A DNA stretch of 64,000 nucleotides, taken from Verrucomicrobiaceae bacterium UBA1938 (GTDB lineage Bacteria; Verrucomicrobiota; Verrucomicrobiia; Verrucomicrobiales; Verrucomicrobiaceae). This document shows positions 34,303 to 43,109 of this stretch, piece after piece. The position numbers were made by a program, and so were the translations under genes. The stretch lies in the NCBI GenBank assembly GCA_002336895.1, contig DDFC01000020.1, forward strand, positions 105,162 to 169,161, in the 5' to 3' direction. Positions within the stretch are counted from its first letter, which is position 1, and each line of letters opens with the position of its first letter. Below the pieces are notes generated by a model, which was given only the letters and a program-made list of their open reading frames with translations, did no database searches and was not told the origin of the DNA.

Positions 34303-37300
34303 TCACTCCTTCGTGATCGTCTCGTCCAGGTTCAGCAGCACACGCGCCACCAGCGTATGCGAGTCGATGTCTCCGGGCTTCGGCTCGTGGCGTTTCAGCA
34401 TGCCCAGCAGCACGCTGGTTTCCTTCGTGCTTGGCAGGCGGCCTGTGCACAGGCGGAAACCGTAAGCGATGCGTGCCGCATCATCGTTTCCGCCTTCCTT
34501 CCACATGCGTGCACCCAGGGCCTTCGCGGCCTCCATGCTCATGGTTTCATTCAGCGTCATGAGTGCCTGCAGCGGCGTGTTGCTCTTGGAGCGGCGGATG
34601 CAGGCGCTCTCGCCGTTCGGCACGTCAAACGTGCTCAGGAAAGGATACGGCGTGCTGCGGCGGCGGAAGACATACACGCTGCGGCGGAACTTGCTCGCAT
34701 CCTCGTCCACCTTCCACGGGAAGGGCGCGTAGCTGGCAGGCTTCTCAAACAGATACGCCGGTGCAGGTGGCATCACAGGGCGGCCACCCACGGCGGGGTT
34801 GAGCAGGCCACTCGCCGCCAGCTGAATGTCACGCACCACCTCGCCTTCCACGCGGAAGCGCGGGCCTCGTGCCAGCAGGCGGTTGTAGGGGTCGCGCTCC
34901 AGCAGCTGTGGCGTCACCTTGCTGCTCTGCTGATAAGTCGCACTGCTGGTGATCAGGCGCAGCAGATGCTTCGTGCTCCAGCCGTGCTCCATGAAATCCA
35001 CCGCCAGCCAGTCGAGCAGCGCGGGATGGCTCGGCGGCGAGCCCTGCGTTCCAAAGTCCTCCGCAGTCTCTACCAATCCAGTTCCGAAACAGGCCTGCCA
35101 CACGCGATTCACATAAGCCCGGGCGGCGGTGGGCGATTTTTTGTCCACCAGCCATTTGGCAAAGGTGAGGCGCGAGCCATCCGCATTCTTCGGCAGCGGA
35201 TTCAGCACCGCAGGCACACCAGCGGTCACACGATTGTCGGGCTTGAGGAAGTCCCCGCGCTTCAGCACGGAGGTCATGCGCGGCTCCGCACGACGGTCCA
35301 GTACCAGCGTCGTGGTGCCTTCGGGGTGCTGTTTCCACTGCGCCTCGATCTCATCATTCACCGGCTGCCACTCTGCCACCGTGCTGCGGAAGACGGAGAA
35401 CTCCGATTTGCTGCCATAGAGCGGATTCGCCGCTGCATTCGGCGCATCGGTCACGCTGATGCGGTAGCGCCCCAGGTTCATCGTCTGCAGGTCGTCGCTG
35501 TTCCAGCCGCCGTGCTTCATGCTCAGTGTCACTACCAGCTCGCTGTCAGGCTTCAGCTCCACCGGTTTCTCCAAAACAAAGACCGCATTGCGCGGCACGT
35601 TGCGCCGTCCCGGTCCGGCATTGATGCCCCACGCCGTCTCCGCCTTGCCATCAATCGCGTAGCCAATCGGACCCGTCACGCGCTTGTCCTTCTCACTTTC
35701 CTTATCACGCGCATACGGTGCCAGCGGAGTATTTTCCGCTTCGCCAAAATCGGCGGTGGCCTGGCTGAATTTCAGCTTCGTCATCTTGCCGTCGATCTTC
35801 ATCTCAGCACTGAATTCCGTCAGCGCCGCCGTGCCCTTTTGCGAGCGCCCCGGCCCATACGCCGGCAGGTTGGGATCATTCATCAGCTCCAGCCGGAACG
35901 CCGCGATGGTTTGTAGTGCAACCGTCCCGGTTGCCTTCTGCAAGCCTGAGGCTTGCACTACGGGTTCCTCATGGAATCCCTTCACCGCAAATTTCACATC
36001 GCTCTTTGTCGGCGCATACCCCTGCGCCAGGATGCTGCCATCCGGCTGGCGCAGCGCTTTTTCACCGCCTGACGGATCATCCTCAAAGGCCAGCGTGTGC
36101 CACTGCGGCTGCGCGGCCTTCATCGCGTTCACCCACTTGTTCATCTGCTTCTTCCAGTCCGGGTGGTCATGCTTCAGCTTCGCCTCCAGCTCGTTTATGC
36201 GTGTGAGCAGCTGCGTGCGCTGCATCTGCTCGCTGCTGGTGTACACCACGCGCCAGGGCTCGTTGTCATTGTTCAGGAAGGCAAACATCCGGTAGTACTC
36301 CTCCTGCGAGATGGGGTCGTACTTGTGGTTGTGGCACTGCGTGCAGCCGATCGTCAACCCCAGCACGCTTTTGCCGATGACATCCATGCGGTCAAACATC
36401 GCCTCCATGCGGAACTGCTCCGGGTCCACGCCGCCCTCCTCGTTGATCATCGTGTTGCGCAGGAATCCGGTGGCCACGATCTGGTCTTGCGTGGCCTTGG
36501 GCAGCTCGTCACCTGCGAGCTGTTGGATGATGAACTGGTCGTACGGCAGGTCGCGGTTGTAGGCGTTGATCACCCAGTCGCGGTAAAACCAGATGAAGCG
36601 CATCGGGTCCTTCTCATAGCCGTTGCTGTCCGCGTAGTGCGCTGCATCCAGCCAGTGCCGCGCCCAGCGCTCGCCATAGTGCGGCGAGTTCAGCAGCGTG
36701 GAGGCCGCGTTCTGGATGCTCGAGGCGGGGTCCTTCGCATAGGCGGCGGTAAAGGCGTCGATCTCCTTCGGTGTTGGCGGCAGGCCGGTCACATCCAGGT
36801 GCAGGCGGCGCAGCAGCGTGGCAGGATCAGCACTCGTGGAAGGGGAGAGCCCTTCCTTCTTCAGCCGCTCGCGGATAAAGGCATCGATGGGATGCTTCGC
36901 CCCAGCAGGCACCTTCGGCTTCACCGGCGGCTTGAAGGCCCAGTGGTCTGTCTTCGCCTCCAGCTTCACACTGGCGCTGTCAGGCCACACCGCCCCGGCA
37001 TCGATCCATTCTTTCAGCTTGGCGATCTCCTCCGTACTCAGCGGGTCGCCCTTGCGCGGCATGCGCATCTTCGGGTTCGTGCCCAGCACGGCGTGCATCA
37101 GGCGGCTGTCGTCCGCCTTGCCCGGCACGATCGCCAGGCCAAAATCCCCGCCCTTCAGCGCGCTCGGTTTATGATCCAGCCGAAAAGCCGCCTCCTGCTT
37201 GTGTCCGCCGTGGCACTGGTAGCAGTGCTCGCTGAAAATGGGCTGGATGTCCTGGACGAAATCCACCGCTGCCGGGGCAGGCGCGGCTAGCAGCAGAAAG

Positions 37301-37350
37301 AGAAGGGCGGGTTGGCTTTTCACGACGTGGAGAAATACGCGGTCCCGCAT
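34303..37350 (-). CDS. PSD1 protein: cytochrome + DUF1549 + DUF1553
   Basis: 1015 residues with a signal peptide (to about residue 28, APAPA). A planctomycete-type cytochrome domain (heme CYQCHGGH near 43, then PRKGDPLSTEEIAKLKEWID) is followed by DUF1549 (PIDAFIRERLKKEGLSPS and LHLDVTGLPPTPKEID near 180, GVDPEQFRMEAMFDRMDVIG near 305), a middle beta region, and DUF1553 (AKWLVDKKSPTAARAYVNRV near 735, LLRLITSSATYQQSS near 795). Periplasmic redox or hydrolytic function is presumed but unknown. A GTAG-REP-like double palindrome is embedded in frame at 35913-35962, encoding roughly VVQASGLQKATGTVALQ just before TIAAFRLELM. The usual DUF1501 partner is at 25902, not adjacent. Confidence 0.92.
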   Translation of the reverse strand: MRDRVFLHVVKSQPALLFLLLAAPAPAAVDFVQDIQPIFSEHCYQCHGGHKQEAAFRLDHKPSALKGGDFGLAIVPGKADDSRLMHAVLGTNPKMRMPRKGDPLSTEEIAKLKEWIDAGAVWPDSASVKLEAKTDHWAFKPPVKPKVPAGAKHPIDAFIRERLKKEGLSPSTSADPATLLRRLHLDVTGLPPTPKEIDAFTAAYAKDPASSIQNAASTLLNSPHYGERWARHWLDAAHYADSNGYEKDPMRFIWFYRDWVINAYNRDLPYDQFIIQQLAGDELPKATQDQIVATGFLRNTMINEEGGVDPEQFRMEAMFDRMDVIGKSVLGLTIGCTQCHNHKYDPISQEEYYRMFAFLNNDNEPWRVVYTSSEQMQRTQLLTRINELEAKLKHDHPDWKKQMNKWVNAMKAAQPQWHTLAFEDDPSGGEKALRQPDGSILAQGYAPTKSDVKFAVKGFHEEPVVQASGLQKATGTVALQTIAAFRLELMNDPNLPAYGPGRSQKGTAALTEFSAEMKIDGKMTKLKFSQATADFGEAENTPLAPYARDKESEKDKRVTGPIGYAIDGKAETAWGINAGPGRRNVPRNAVFVLEKPVELKPDSELVVTLSMKHGGWNSDDLQTMNLGRYRISVTDAPNAAANPLYGSKSEFSVFRSTVAEWQPVNDEIEAQWKQHPEGTTTLVLDRRAEPRMTSVLKRGDFLKPDNRVTAGVPAVLNPLPKNADGSRLTFAKWLVDKKSPTAARAYVNRVWQACFGTGLVETAEDFGTQGSPPSHPALLDWLAVDFMEHGWSTKHLLRLITSSATYQQSSKVTPQLLERDPYNRLLARGPRFRVEGEVVRDIQLAASGLLNPAVGGRPVMPPAPAYLFEKPASYAPFPWKVDEDASKFRRSVYVFRRRSTPYPFLSTFDVPNGESACIRRSKSNTPLQALMTLNETMSMEAAKALGARMWKEGGNDDAARIAYGFRLCTGRLPSTKETSVLLGMLKRHEPKPGDIDSHTLVARVLLNLDETITKE
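35913..35962. repeat. Double REP-like palindrome inside the PSD1 coding sequence
   Basis: On the + strand, GTAGTGCAACCGTCCCGGTTGC (35913-35934) is followed by CTTCTG-type spacer bases and then CAAGCCTGAGGCTTGCACTAC (35941-35962; minus-strand GTAGTGCAAGCCTCAGGCTTG). Two hairpin-forming palindromes therefore face each other, each headed by GTAGTGCAA (the 9-base outer arms match exactly in inverted order). This is the layout of a paired REP/BIME unit, but inside an open reading frame. Confidence 0.7.
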
Positions 37351-37440
37351 GAGAAATCACCGCCTGCAGCATGGAGAATGCTGTCGCATTAAAACATGGA
37401 ATGGTGCCGCCCGCTCTTCTGCCGGCGCTTCACAGCCTCG

Positions 37441-38628
37441 CTATTTCACCTTCGACGCAGGCGCATTTTTATCCGGCGCATTCGTGTCAGTCACGAATCT
37501 GCGCGGCCAGAAGATCAGCCCGAGCACCACGACTGCGATGAGGTTCAGCACCACCGCGAGCACGATGCGTTTATCGAGAGGCTTCTTCGGCGCTGGAGCA
37601 GCCGCAGGCTCGGCAGCCACTTTGACTGCAGCCGCCGTGGCAGGTTTGGCGGCGGCACTCGGTTTGGGCTTCGCCGCAGGAGATGCAGGGGCCGCAGCCG
37701 GAGCAGGTGCTGCCTGAGCGACTGCCACAGGGGCTGGTGCGGCGGCGGGTGCTGGTGCTGCCATCAGTGGCATGGTCTGCACGCCCGGCATCATCATGGG
37801 TGCCTGCTGCTGCATGTAGGCATAGCCGGTGTGCATGCTCATCATCAGCATGTCCAGCGCCTGGGCTACAGCCTGCGGCCTCTGGTGCGGGGTCGGATTC
37901 ATCAGCCACGCCAGCCAGTCGCGCAGCGGTTGGTCTATATCAGGACGCAGATGCATCAGCGCATGGGCGGCATTGAAGGACTGCAGGCCCATGATCACCT
38001 CGGTGGGCGTGTTGCCCTGTGCGGGGGCGCTGTTGGTGGCCATGCAAAACAGGCTCGCTGCTGCGGTATAGAGATCGCTCTGCGGCGTGGGCTGGCCGCC
38101 GGCATGCAGCTCCGGAGCGCGGAACCACAGCGTCTCCGGCGGGTGTGACTGCCTCGCCAGCGAGACACCCCAGTCCTGCAACTGGAGGAAAAGACCGCCA
38201 CCGGGATGATCCGCGATGATGATATTGCTCGGCTTCGGATCACCGTGCGGCATGCGCAGGTGCTCGCCCACCATCAGCGCGTGCATCAGCTGCACCGCCA
38301 GCGCACGGAGATCAGCCGGGGTGGGCCTGCGTTCTGCGGCAAAGCTGCGCGCATTCATCCCCGGCATGTATTCGGACACGATGAAAAAGCCGCCCTCCGG
38401 CGTGGGCATCAGCGTCAGCAGGCCTGCGATCTGCTGGTGCCGCACCTGCATGAGCGAAGGGGCCAGCATCTGCAGCCGCGCACGGTCCAGCGGGTGCGCT
38501 GTTTCGGCGTCTGGCAGCAGGTTTTTGATCAGCACCTTGCGGCCTGTCGTTGCCTCCACTCCTCGGTACACCGTGGCCGAGGGGCCGGTGGCGAGCATCT
38601 TTTCAGGCTGGAATTGGTCTGCGTGCAT
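37441..38628 (-). CDS. Divergent Ser/Thr protein kinase with Ala/Pro linker and TM anchor
   Basis: 395 residues. A kinase-like domain spans about 5-265: ATGPSATVYRGVEA (glycine-loop remnant), VLIKNLLP (beta-3 Lys), FFIVSEYMPGMNARSF (hinge), catalytic loop HGDPKPSNIII near 128 (Asp, Lys and Asn kept; Arg of HRD replaced by Gly), DWG instead of DFG near 150 and APEL. Then come an Ala/Pro-rich linker (about 290-350), a TM segment (RIVLAVVLNLIAVVVLGLIFW near 357-377) and a short tail. Catalytic residues are mostly present, so activity is possible, but the weak glycine loop suggests a degenerate kinase. It is divergent from proC. Confidence 0.75.
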   Translation of the reverse strand: MHADQFQPEKMLATGPSATVYRGVEATTGRKVLIKNLLPDAETAHPLDRARLQMLAPSLMQVRHQQIAGLLTLMPTPEGGFFIVSEYMPGMNARSFAAERRPTPADLRALAVQLMHALMVGEHLRMPHGDPKPSNIIIADHPGGGLFLQLQDWGVSLARQSHPPETLWFRAPELHAGGQPTPQSDLYTAAASLFCMATNSAPAQGNTPTEVIMGLQSFNAAHALMHLRPDIDQPLRDWLAWLMNPTPHQRPQAVAQALDMLMMSMHTGYAYMQQQAPMMMPGVQTMPLMAAPAPAAAPAPVAVAQAAPAPAAAPASPAAKPKPSAAAKPATAAAVKVAAEPAAAPAPKKPLDKRIVLAVVLNLIAVVVLGLIFWPRRFVTDTNAPDKNAPASKVK

Positions 38629-38736
38629 TTTTATTAGCGATGATTTGCATCAGCATGGCAAAAACGCCAGCAACAAGACAAGAGAAGATTGGCACACACT
38701 TGCGCGCCGCCGCATCCGCTCCACCGTCGCACCATC

Positions 38737-39537
38737 ATGAAACTCGGACTCATAGGTTGTGGAAAAATGGGCGGCGCACTCCTGCGCGGCGTGGAGCAGG
38801 CGCTTGGAAAAGGCGGCCTGCAGGTGGCGCTGAGCGATGTCGTGCCCGAGGCCGTGGCTGCTCTGCGCCAGTGCCTGAGCTGCAAATCCCTCGCCGGCAC
38901 CCCGGCCGAGGTCGCCGCCGCGTCCGATGTCATCATCCTGGCCGTCAAGCCTGGCGACATGAAGCCCCTTTGCGAAACTCTCGCTCAGGTCCCCGGCTCG
39001 CGTCTTTACCTCAGCATTGCCGCCGGCATCTCGCTGGCCAATCTCGAAACCTGGCTTGGTGGAAAGCAGCGTGTCATCCGCAGCATGCCCAATACGCCAG
39101 CCCTCGTCGGCCGTGGGGCCGCCGCTTTCTCCCGTGGTGCCAAGGCCACCGCCAAGGACGCCGCGCTCGCAGCCAAAATCCTCGGTGCCGTCGGCACGGC
39201 CGATGAGGTCGCCGAAAAGCTGCTCGATGCCGTCACCGGCCTCTCCGGCAGCGGCCCTGCCTACGTCTATACCGTCATCGAAGCCCTCGCCGATGGCGGC
39301 GTGCTCATGGGCCTGCCTCGTGCCGCCGCCCTGCGCCTCGCAGCGCAGACTGTCGCTGGCGCGGCCGAGATGGTCCTCAGCACCGGCAAACACCCCGCCT
39401 CCTTGCGCGATGAAGTCACCAGCCCCGGCGGCACCACCATCGCTGGCCTGGAAAAGCTGGAGCAGCACGGCCTGCGAAATGCCATGATCCAGGCCGTCCG
39501 CGCCGCTACGGAAAAAAGCAAAGCCCTCGGCGCGTGA
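38737..39537 (+). CDS. proC: Pyrroline-5-carboxylate reductase
   Basis: 266 residues from the ATG at 38737, where the Rossmann motif MKLGLIGCGKMGGALLRG begins; an upstream in-frame start adds an unrelated tail. Other family landmarks are VIILAVKPGDMKPL near 64, RSMPNTPALVGRGAAAF near 112, the signature LSGSGPAYVYTVIEALADGG near 168 and LRDEVTSPGGTTIAGL near 225. It catalyses the last step of proline synthesis (P5C to proline, NAD(P)H). Single gene, divergent from the kinase, followed by paired palindromes. Confidence 0.95.
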   Translation: MKLGLIGCGKMGGALLRGVEQALGKGGLQVALSDVVPEAVAALRQCLSCKSLAGTPAEVAAASDVIILAVKPGDMKPLCETLAQVPGSRLYLSIAAGISLANLETWLGGKQRVIRSMPNTPALVGRGAAAFSRGAKATAKDAALAAKILGAVGTADEVAEKLLDAVTGLSGSGPAYVYTVIEALADGGVLMGLPRAAALRLAAQTVAGAAEMVLSTGKHPASLRDEVTSPGGTTIAGLEKLEQHGLRNAMIQAVRAATEKSKALGA

Positions 39538-39543
39538 TGGATG

Positions 39544-39589
39544 GAGGTCAGGCATCTTGCCTGACCAAGGCCTGAGGCGTCCCGCCTCC
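39544..39589. repeat. Pair of short palindromes downstream of proC
   Basis: GGTCAGGC-ATCTT-GCCTGACC occupies 39546-39566 and GAGGC-GTCCC-GCCTC occupies 39574-39588. The outer bases GGAGG and CCTCC are also complementary, so the whole block can fold as a two-armed structure. It lies between the convergent proC and membrane-protein genes and may end both transcripts. The layout resembles the paired REP elements elsewhere in the window, but with different stems and no GTAG head. Confidence 0.55.
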
Positions 39590-39643
39590 AGCTCAAGCCA
39601 TTGACAACAGTTCTAAAATACAGGTCGGCGGCCTATCCTCCGA

Positions 39644-39985
39644 TCAAAACGCCGGCTTGAAGTATCCCAGATACCCCAGCCCTGCGCCCACGATCACCGC
39701 CAGCAGCACCACCACCGGAGCGGCGATCACGCGGCGCTTAGCCAGCACGGGGAGAAATCCGAGCACCAGCCACAGGCTGACCTTGATCCACACCCACGTC
39801 GGCATCGCGCTCATGATGCCCAGCTTCGCCAGCATGCCAAAACCCGAGACCAGGCTGATCACGAGGCCGATGCCGTGCCACATCATTGCTTTCTTTGCCC
39901 CCTCGCTGGAGAGCAGACCGCCAAAACCGACAAAGACAAGGATCAGGCCGATGAGATGCAGATAGTGGTAAACGGAGAGAGACAT
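39644..39985 (-). CDS. Small four-helix membrane protein
   Basis: 113 residues from the ATG at 39985 (MSLSVYHYLHLIGLILVFVG), preferred to an upstream start that adds a charged leader. Four predicted TM helices: about 5-22, 33-52, 62-82 and 88-110. Small charged loops (KRR near 85) suggest a defined topology. I do not recognise a named family; it has the size and look of small conserved inner-membrane proteins. No operon partner; it precedes the cysI terminator in map order. Confidence 0.75.
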   Translation of the reverse strand: MSLSVYHYLHLIGLILVFVGFGGLLSSEGAKKAMMWHGIGLVISLVSGFGMLAKLGIMSAMPTWVWIKVSLWLVLGFLPVLAKRRVIAAPVVVLLAVIVGAGLGYLGYFKPAF

Positions 39986-40077
39986 GCCCAGTCTGTGCCC
40001 CAAAGAACCGCCCCGCACAAGTACCGGCATGTTCAGAATTTGTGAGGAAAGGTCCGGCGCGCCTTGCCTATAGGCAC

Positions 40078-40109
40078 AAAAAAGGCGGTCCGCTCATCAC
40101 GGACCGCCT
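40078..40109 (-). terminator. Intrinsic terminator of cysI
   Basis: AGGCGGTCCG (40083-40092), a 7-base loop and CGGACCGCCT (40100-40109) form a 10-bp GC-rich stem. On the minus strand it is followed by six T residues (A-run at 40078-40083 on the + strand). It starts 24 bases after the cysI stop, a textbook Rho-independent terminator. Confidence 0.88.
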
Positions 40110-40132
40110 CAGAAACGACGCTGCTAGGCAGA

Positions 40133-41923
40133 TCAGCCCTCTTCGGACGCCTTGGCACCGGCCAGTTTGGCGGCGCGCTCGGCCAGTTCGATGTGGAACT
40201 GCTCCGGTGTCGGGGCCTCGCCTTTGATGCGGGTGCGGGCAAACCAGTCGGCGAAGATCTCACCGTCCTTGCGTTCGGCCTTGAAGGCTTCCAGGAAGGC
40301 GCGGACCTTGACGGGGACTTCCTCACCGAGGACGGTCTTGAACTCCAGGCCGGCGAGGCGGTCGCCGCGGATGCTGCCACCCACAAACATGGCGTACTTG
40401 TTCGGCGAGCGGCCCACAAAGCCGAAGTCGGCATTGTAGGGGCGGCCACAGCCGTTCGGGCACCCGGTCATGCGGAAGAGGATGGGCTCGTTTTCCAGGC
40501 CGAGTTCGCGCAGCGCTTCATCGATCTTGTCCATGAAGCCGGGCAGCACGCGCTCGGACTCGCTCAGGGCCAGACCGCAGGTCGGCAGGGCCACGCAGGC
40601 GTGGGCCACCTTGCGGGCACGAGTCATGCCGTCAGCGTGGACGACACCGTACTTGGCCAGGATGGCATCCACCGCAGCCTTCTGCTCAGGGGCCACCTCG
40701 GCAATGATGAGGTTCGTGTTCGGCGTCACGATGTAGGGCAGGTCCAGCGTCTTGGCGATCTCCGCAAAGGCGCTGCGGTAGTGCGGGCCGTTTTCACGGT
40801 CCACGATGCGGCCCATGCTCACGTGCACGGCGCAGTACAGCTTGCCGTCTCCCTGCTCGTGCCAGCCCAGCTTGTCCTCCACGGTGTCAAAGCTCAGCTC
40901 CTTCGGCGGGAAGGTCTCGATGCCCGGCAGGCGGCGCACCACTTCGGCGCGGAAGCCATCCAGGCCCATGGTCTGCACGGTGTACTTCAGTCGGGCGTTT
41001 TTGCGCTCGGTGCGGTTGCCGTGGTCACGCTGGGTGGTCACGATGGCCTCGATGGCATCCACGACGTTCGGGCGCTTCACATAGATCAGGGGCTGGCCCA
41101 GGAAGGGGCGGGTCGTCAGCTGGCCGTGGCTCATGCCAAAGCCGCCGCCCACCGTGATGGTGTAGCCTTCCACTTCTCCGTTCACCACGTGCGGCACGAG
41201 GCCCACGTCCTGGGAGAAGATGTCCGCGTCGTTGCAGGGCTGGATGGCCACCCCGATTTTGAATTTACGGGGCAGATAGACCTTGCCGTAGATGGGGTCG
41301 TCACCTTCGGGGGCCTTCGTCGCCTCGCGCACAGCGGGGTTCACCTCCGGATCGTGAATCCAGTTCGGGTCCAGCTTCTCGCCATCCAGCCAGATGTCGG
41401 CATAGGCTTGGCTGCGCCACAGGAAGCGCTGGCTGATTTCCTCCGTAAGCTTCTGAGTATCAGCATGTACGGCGTCCTTGATCGGGGCGGCGGGGCCCAT
41501 CGTGTTGCGCACCACGTCACCGCAGGCACCCATGGTGCTGAGGCCGCTGTGGCACACATTGTGAATGACCTCTTTCAGCCCACCCTTGAGCACGCCGTGC
41601 AGCTGGATGCCCTGGCGGTTGGTCAGGCGCATGTTGCCCATGGCCTTGGTGCACAGGTCGTCATGGATCAGCCACTGCTTGGCAGTGATGCGGCCGCCCG
41701 GCATCTTGCTGCGGATCATGAAGCTCCAGGCTTTTTCCAGCTTGGCCTTGGTGCGTTCGGCGCGCACGTCGCGGTCATCCTGCTGGTAGGAGCCGTGGTG
41801 CTTGAGCAGGATGTTGGAGTCCTCCGGAATGTTCGGGGTGCTGGTATCAGCGAACTGCTCGGCCAGCTGGCCACGCAGGCCCGCGGAGGCGAGTTTGATG
41901 TCTTCGACGGAGGCTTTGCTCAT
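40133..41923 (-). CDS. cysI: Assimilatory sulfite reductase hemoprotein subunit
   Basis: 596 residues, cytoplasmic. It reduces sulfite to sulfide using siroheme and a [4Fe-4S] cluster. The cluster ligands are visible as CVALPTC (Cys443, Cys449) and GCPNGC (Cys488, Cys492). Further landmarks are RLTNRQGIQLHGV near 98, STMGACGDVVRNTMGP near 130 and GGGFGMSHGQLTTRPFLGQ near 253. The C-terminal FRMTGCPNGCGRPYNADFGF region aligns well by eye with the NADPH-type CysI. No cysJ flavoprotein is next to it, so the electron donor is encoded elsewhere or is ferredoxin. It stands alone with its own terminator. Confidence 0.93.
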   Translation of the reverse strand: MSKASVEDIKLASAGLRGQLAEQFADTSTPNIPEDSNILLKHHGSYQQDDRDVRAERTKAKLEKAWSFMIRSKMPGGRITAKQWLIHDDLCTKAMGNMRLTNRQGIQLHGVLKGGLKEVIHNVCHSGLSTMGACGDVVRNTMGPAAPIKDAVHADTQKLTEEISQRFLWRSQAYADIWLDGEKLDPNWIHDPEVNPAVREATKAPEGDDPIYGKVYLPRKFKIGVAIQPCNDADIFSQDVGLVPHVVNGEVEGYTITVGGGFGMSHGQLTTRPFLGQPLIYVKRPNVVDAIEAIVTTQRDHGNRTERKNARLKYTVQTMGLDGFRAEVVRRLPGIETFPPKELSFDTVEDKLGWHEQGDGKLYCAVHVSMGRIVDRENGPHYRSAFAEIAKTLDLPYIVTPNTNLIIAEVAPEQKAAVDAILAKYGVVHADGMTRARKVAHACVALPTCGLALSESERVLPGFMDKIDEALRELGLENEPILFRMTGCPNGCGRPYNADFGFVGRSPNKYAMFVGGSIRGDRLAGLEFKTVLGEEVPVKVRAFLEAFKAERKDGEIFADWFARTRIKGEAPTPEQFHIELAERAAKLAGAKASEEG

Positions 41924-42021
41924 AATGGATTGGTTTGGGGGGAGTCCAGTGTCGGCTAGGATGCCCTGAATGCAAGCGCCGGGGTCTGCGTGGGATTTCT
42001 AATAAATCAGGCCGGGCCTGC

Positions 42022-42050
42022 GTGACAAACGTACCCGAAAAGGGTTACAC
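42022..42050 (+). promoter_or_regulatory. Possible promoter of the lipoprotein gene
   Basis: GTGACA at 42022-42027, a 17-base spacer and TTACAC at 42045-42050. Both hexamers match sigma70 partly. The predicted start near 42057 would leave only about 6 bases of leader before the ATG at 42063, that is, a nearly leaderless message. Confidence 0.3.
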
Positions 42051-42062
42051 TCGGGCAGAGAG

Positions 42063-43043
42063 ATGAACCGCGCCTGCATTCTGACGCTTCAGACGGGGGC
42101 AGCACTGCTGCTGCCGCTGATGGTCGGCTGTGTCAAAAAGAGTGAGTACGACGCACTGCAGGTGGAAAACCAGACCCTGCAGACCCGGGTGGACCAGACC
42201 AGCCACCAGCTTACCGACTCGCAGTCAGACGTGACCGCCCTCCAGCAGCAGGTGCAGAAGCTCCTCGCCACGGCGACGGATCTGCTGGAACTTCAGGTGG
42301 AGCTGAAAAAATCCCAGCAGGAGGTGGGGGTGCTCCAGGGGCGGCTGAAAGCCCAGGAATCGGACCCCGATTTGAAGGAGGCGCAGCTGGCGCTGAAAAA
42401 GTCCCAGCAGGACTACAAGATCCTGCTCAGCCACTACGACCAGTTTTTGTCTGAGCGCCGCACGGCCATGGTGGGCCGGAAGTACGCGGCGCTGAAGCTG
42501 GATAATGGCAAAGTGCTGCAGGAGGCGGAGATCACCGCCATCAGCCCCGATGATGTCTCGATCAAGCACGCCGAGGGCGTCGCCAAGCTCACCCTCGTCA
42601 AATCTCCTCCGGAGCTGCGCTGGGATGTCTGCCTCGATCTGCAGGAGCGCAGAGACCTGAACCGCGAGGCCATCCCCACCAAATCAGAGCACCAAGCGGC
42701 CGCCCGCCTGGCGGTGACACCCGGCGCACTGCCCCAGCCAGTTCCCGCGCCAGCCGTTCCTGCATCTGCTCCTCCCCCTCGTAGCACGGCTGCAGATGCC
42801 CTGCGTGCTCAGCTTGCTTCCCAGCGCGCTGCTTTAAACACCGAGTACCAGGCGCTCGCGGCCAGGAATGCCGCAGCTCTGCGTGGCGTGCCGTGGGATC
42901 CTGCCCGGCCGGAGGCCAGCCCGCTGCTCAATTCACTTTCCGGCAGCCGTGCCGTGCTTGGCATCAGCCGTTTGCAGGCCTATCGCAGCGCCATCATCTC
43001 CACCCTGCAGCAGTTGCGGGATGTGGAACCCTCGGTGCGCTGA
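42063..43043 (+). CDS. Coiled-coil lipoprotein
   Basis: 326 residues. A lipoprotein-type leader ends LLPLMVGC with Cys at about residue 23. Then follows a long heptad-rich coiled coil (about 28-140: ALQVENQTLQTRVDQTSHQL, LELQVELKKSQQEV). A small beta-type region (about 140-200: VGRKYAALKLDNGKVLQEAEIT) resembles the SHD1-like segments of the next two genes. A Pro/Ala-rich linker and a helical C-terminus end the protein. It is probably an outer-membrane or periplasmic structural protein. It lies 66 bases upstream of the cytochrome/SHD1 gene and is co-directional. I do not recognise a named family. Confidence 0.75.
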   Translation: MNRACILTLQTGAALLLPLMVGCVKKSEYDALQVENQTLQTRVDQTSHQLTDSQSDVTALQQQVQKLLATATDLLELQVELKKSQQEVGVLQGRLKAQESDPDLKEAQLALKKSQQDYKILLSHYDQFLSERRTAMVGRKYAALKLDNGKVLQEAEITAISPDDVSIKHAEGVAKLTLVKSPPELRWDVCLDLQERRDLNREAIPTKSEHQAAARLAVTPGALPQPVPAPAVPASAPPPRSTAADALRAQLASQRAALNTEYQALAARNAAALRGVPWDPARPEASPLLNSLSGSRAVLGISRLQAYRSAIISTLQQLRDVEPSVR

Positions 43044-43109
43044 GCTGAAGGAATCCGTAAAATAAGCTAGGCAAAAGGCTCCTTTGATCGTTCCATGTCG
43101 CTACCAATC

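Noticed and set aside
39601..39606. Promoter at a TTGACA downstream of proC
   Set aside because: No -10 at a workable distance on the + strand and no co-directional gene follows; it lies between convergent genes.
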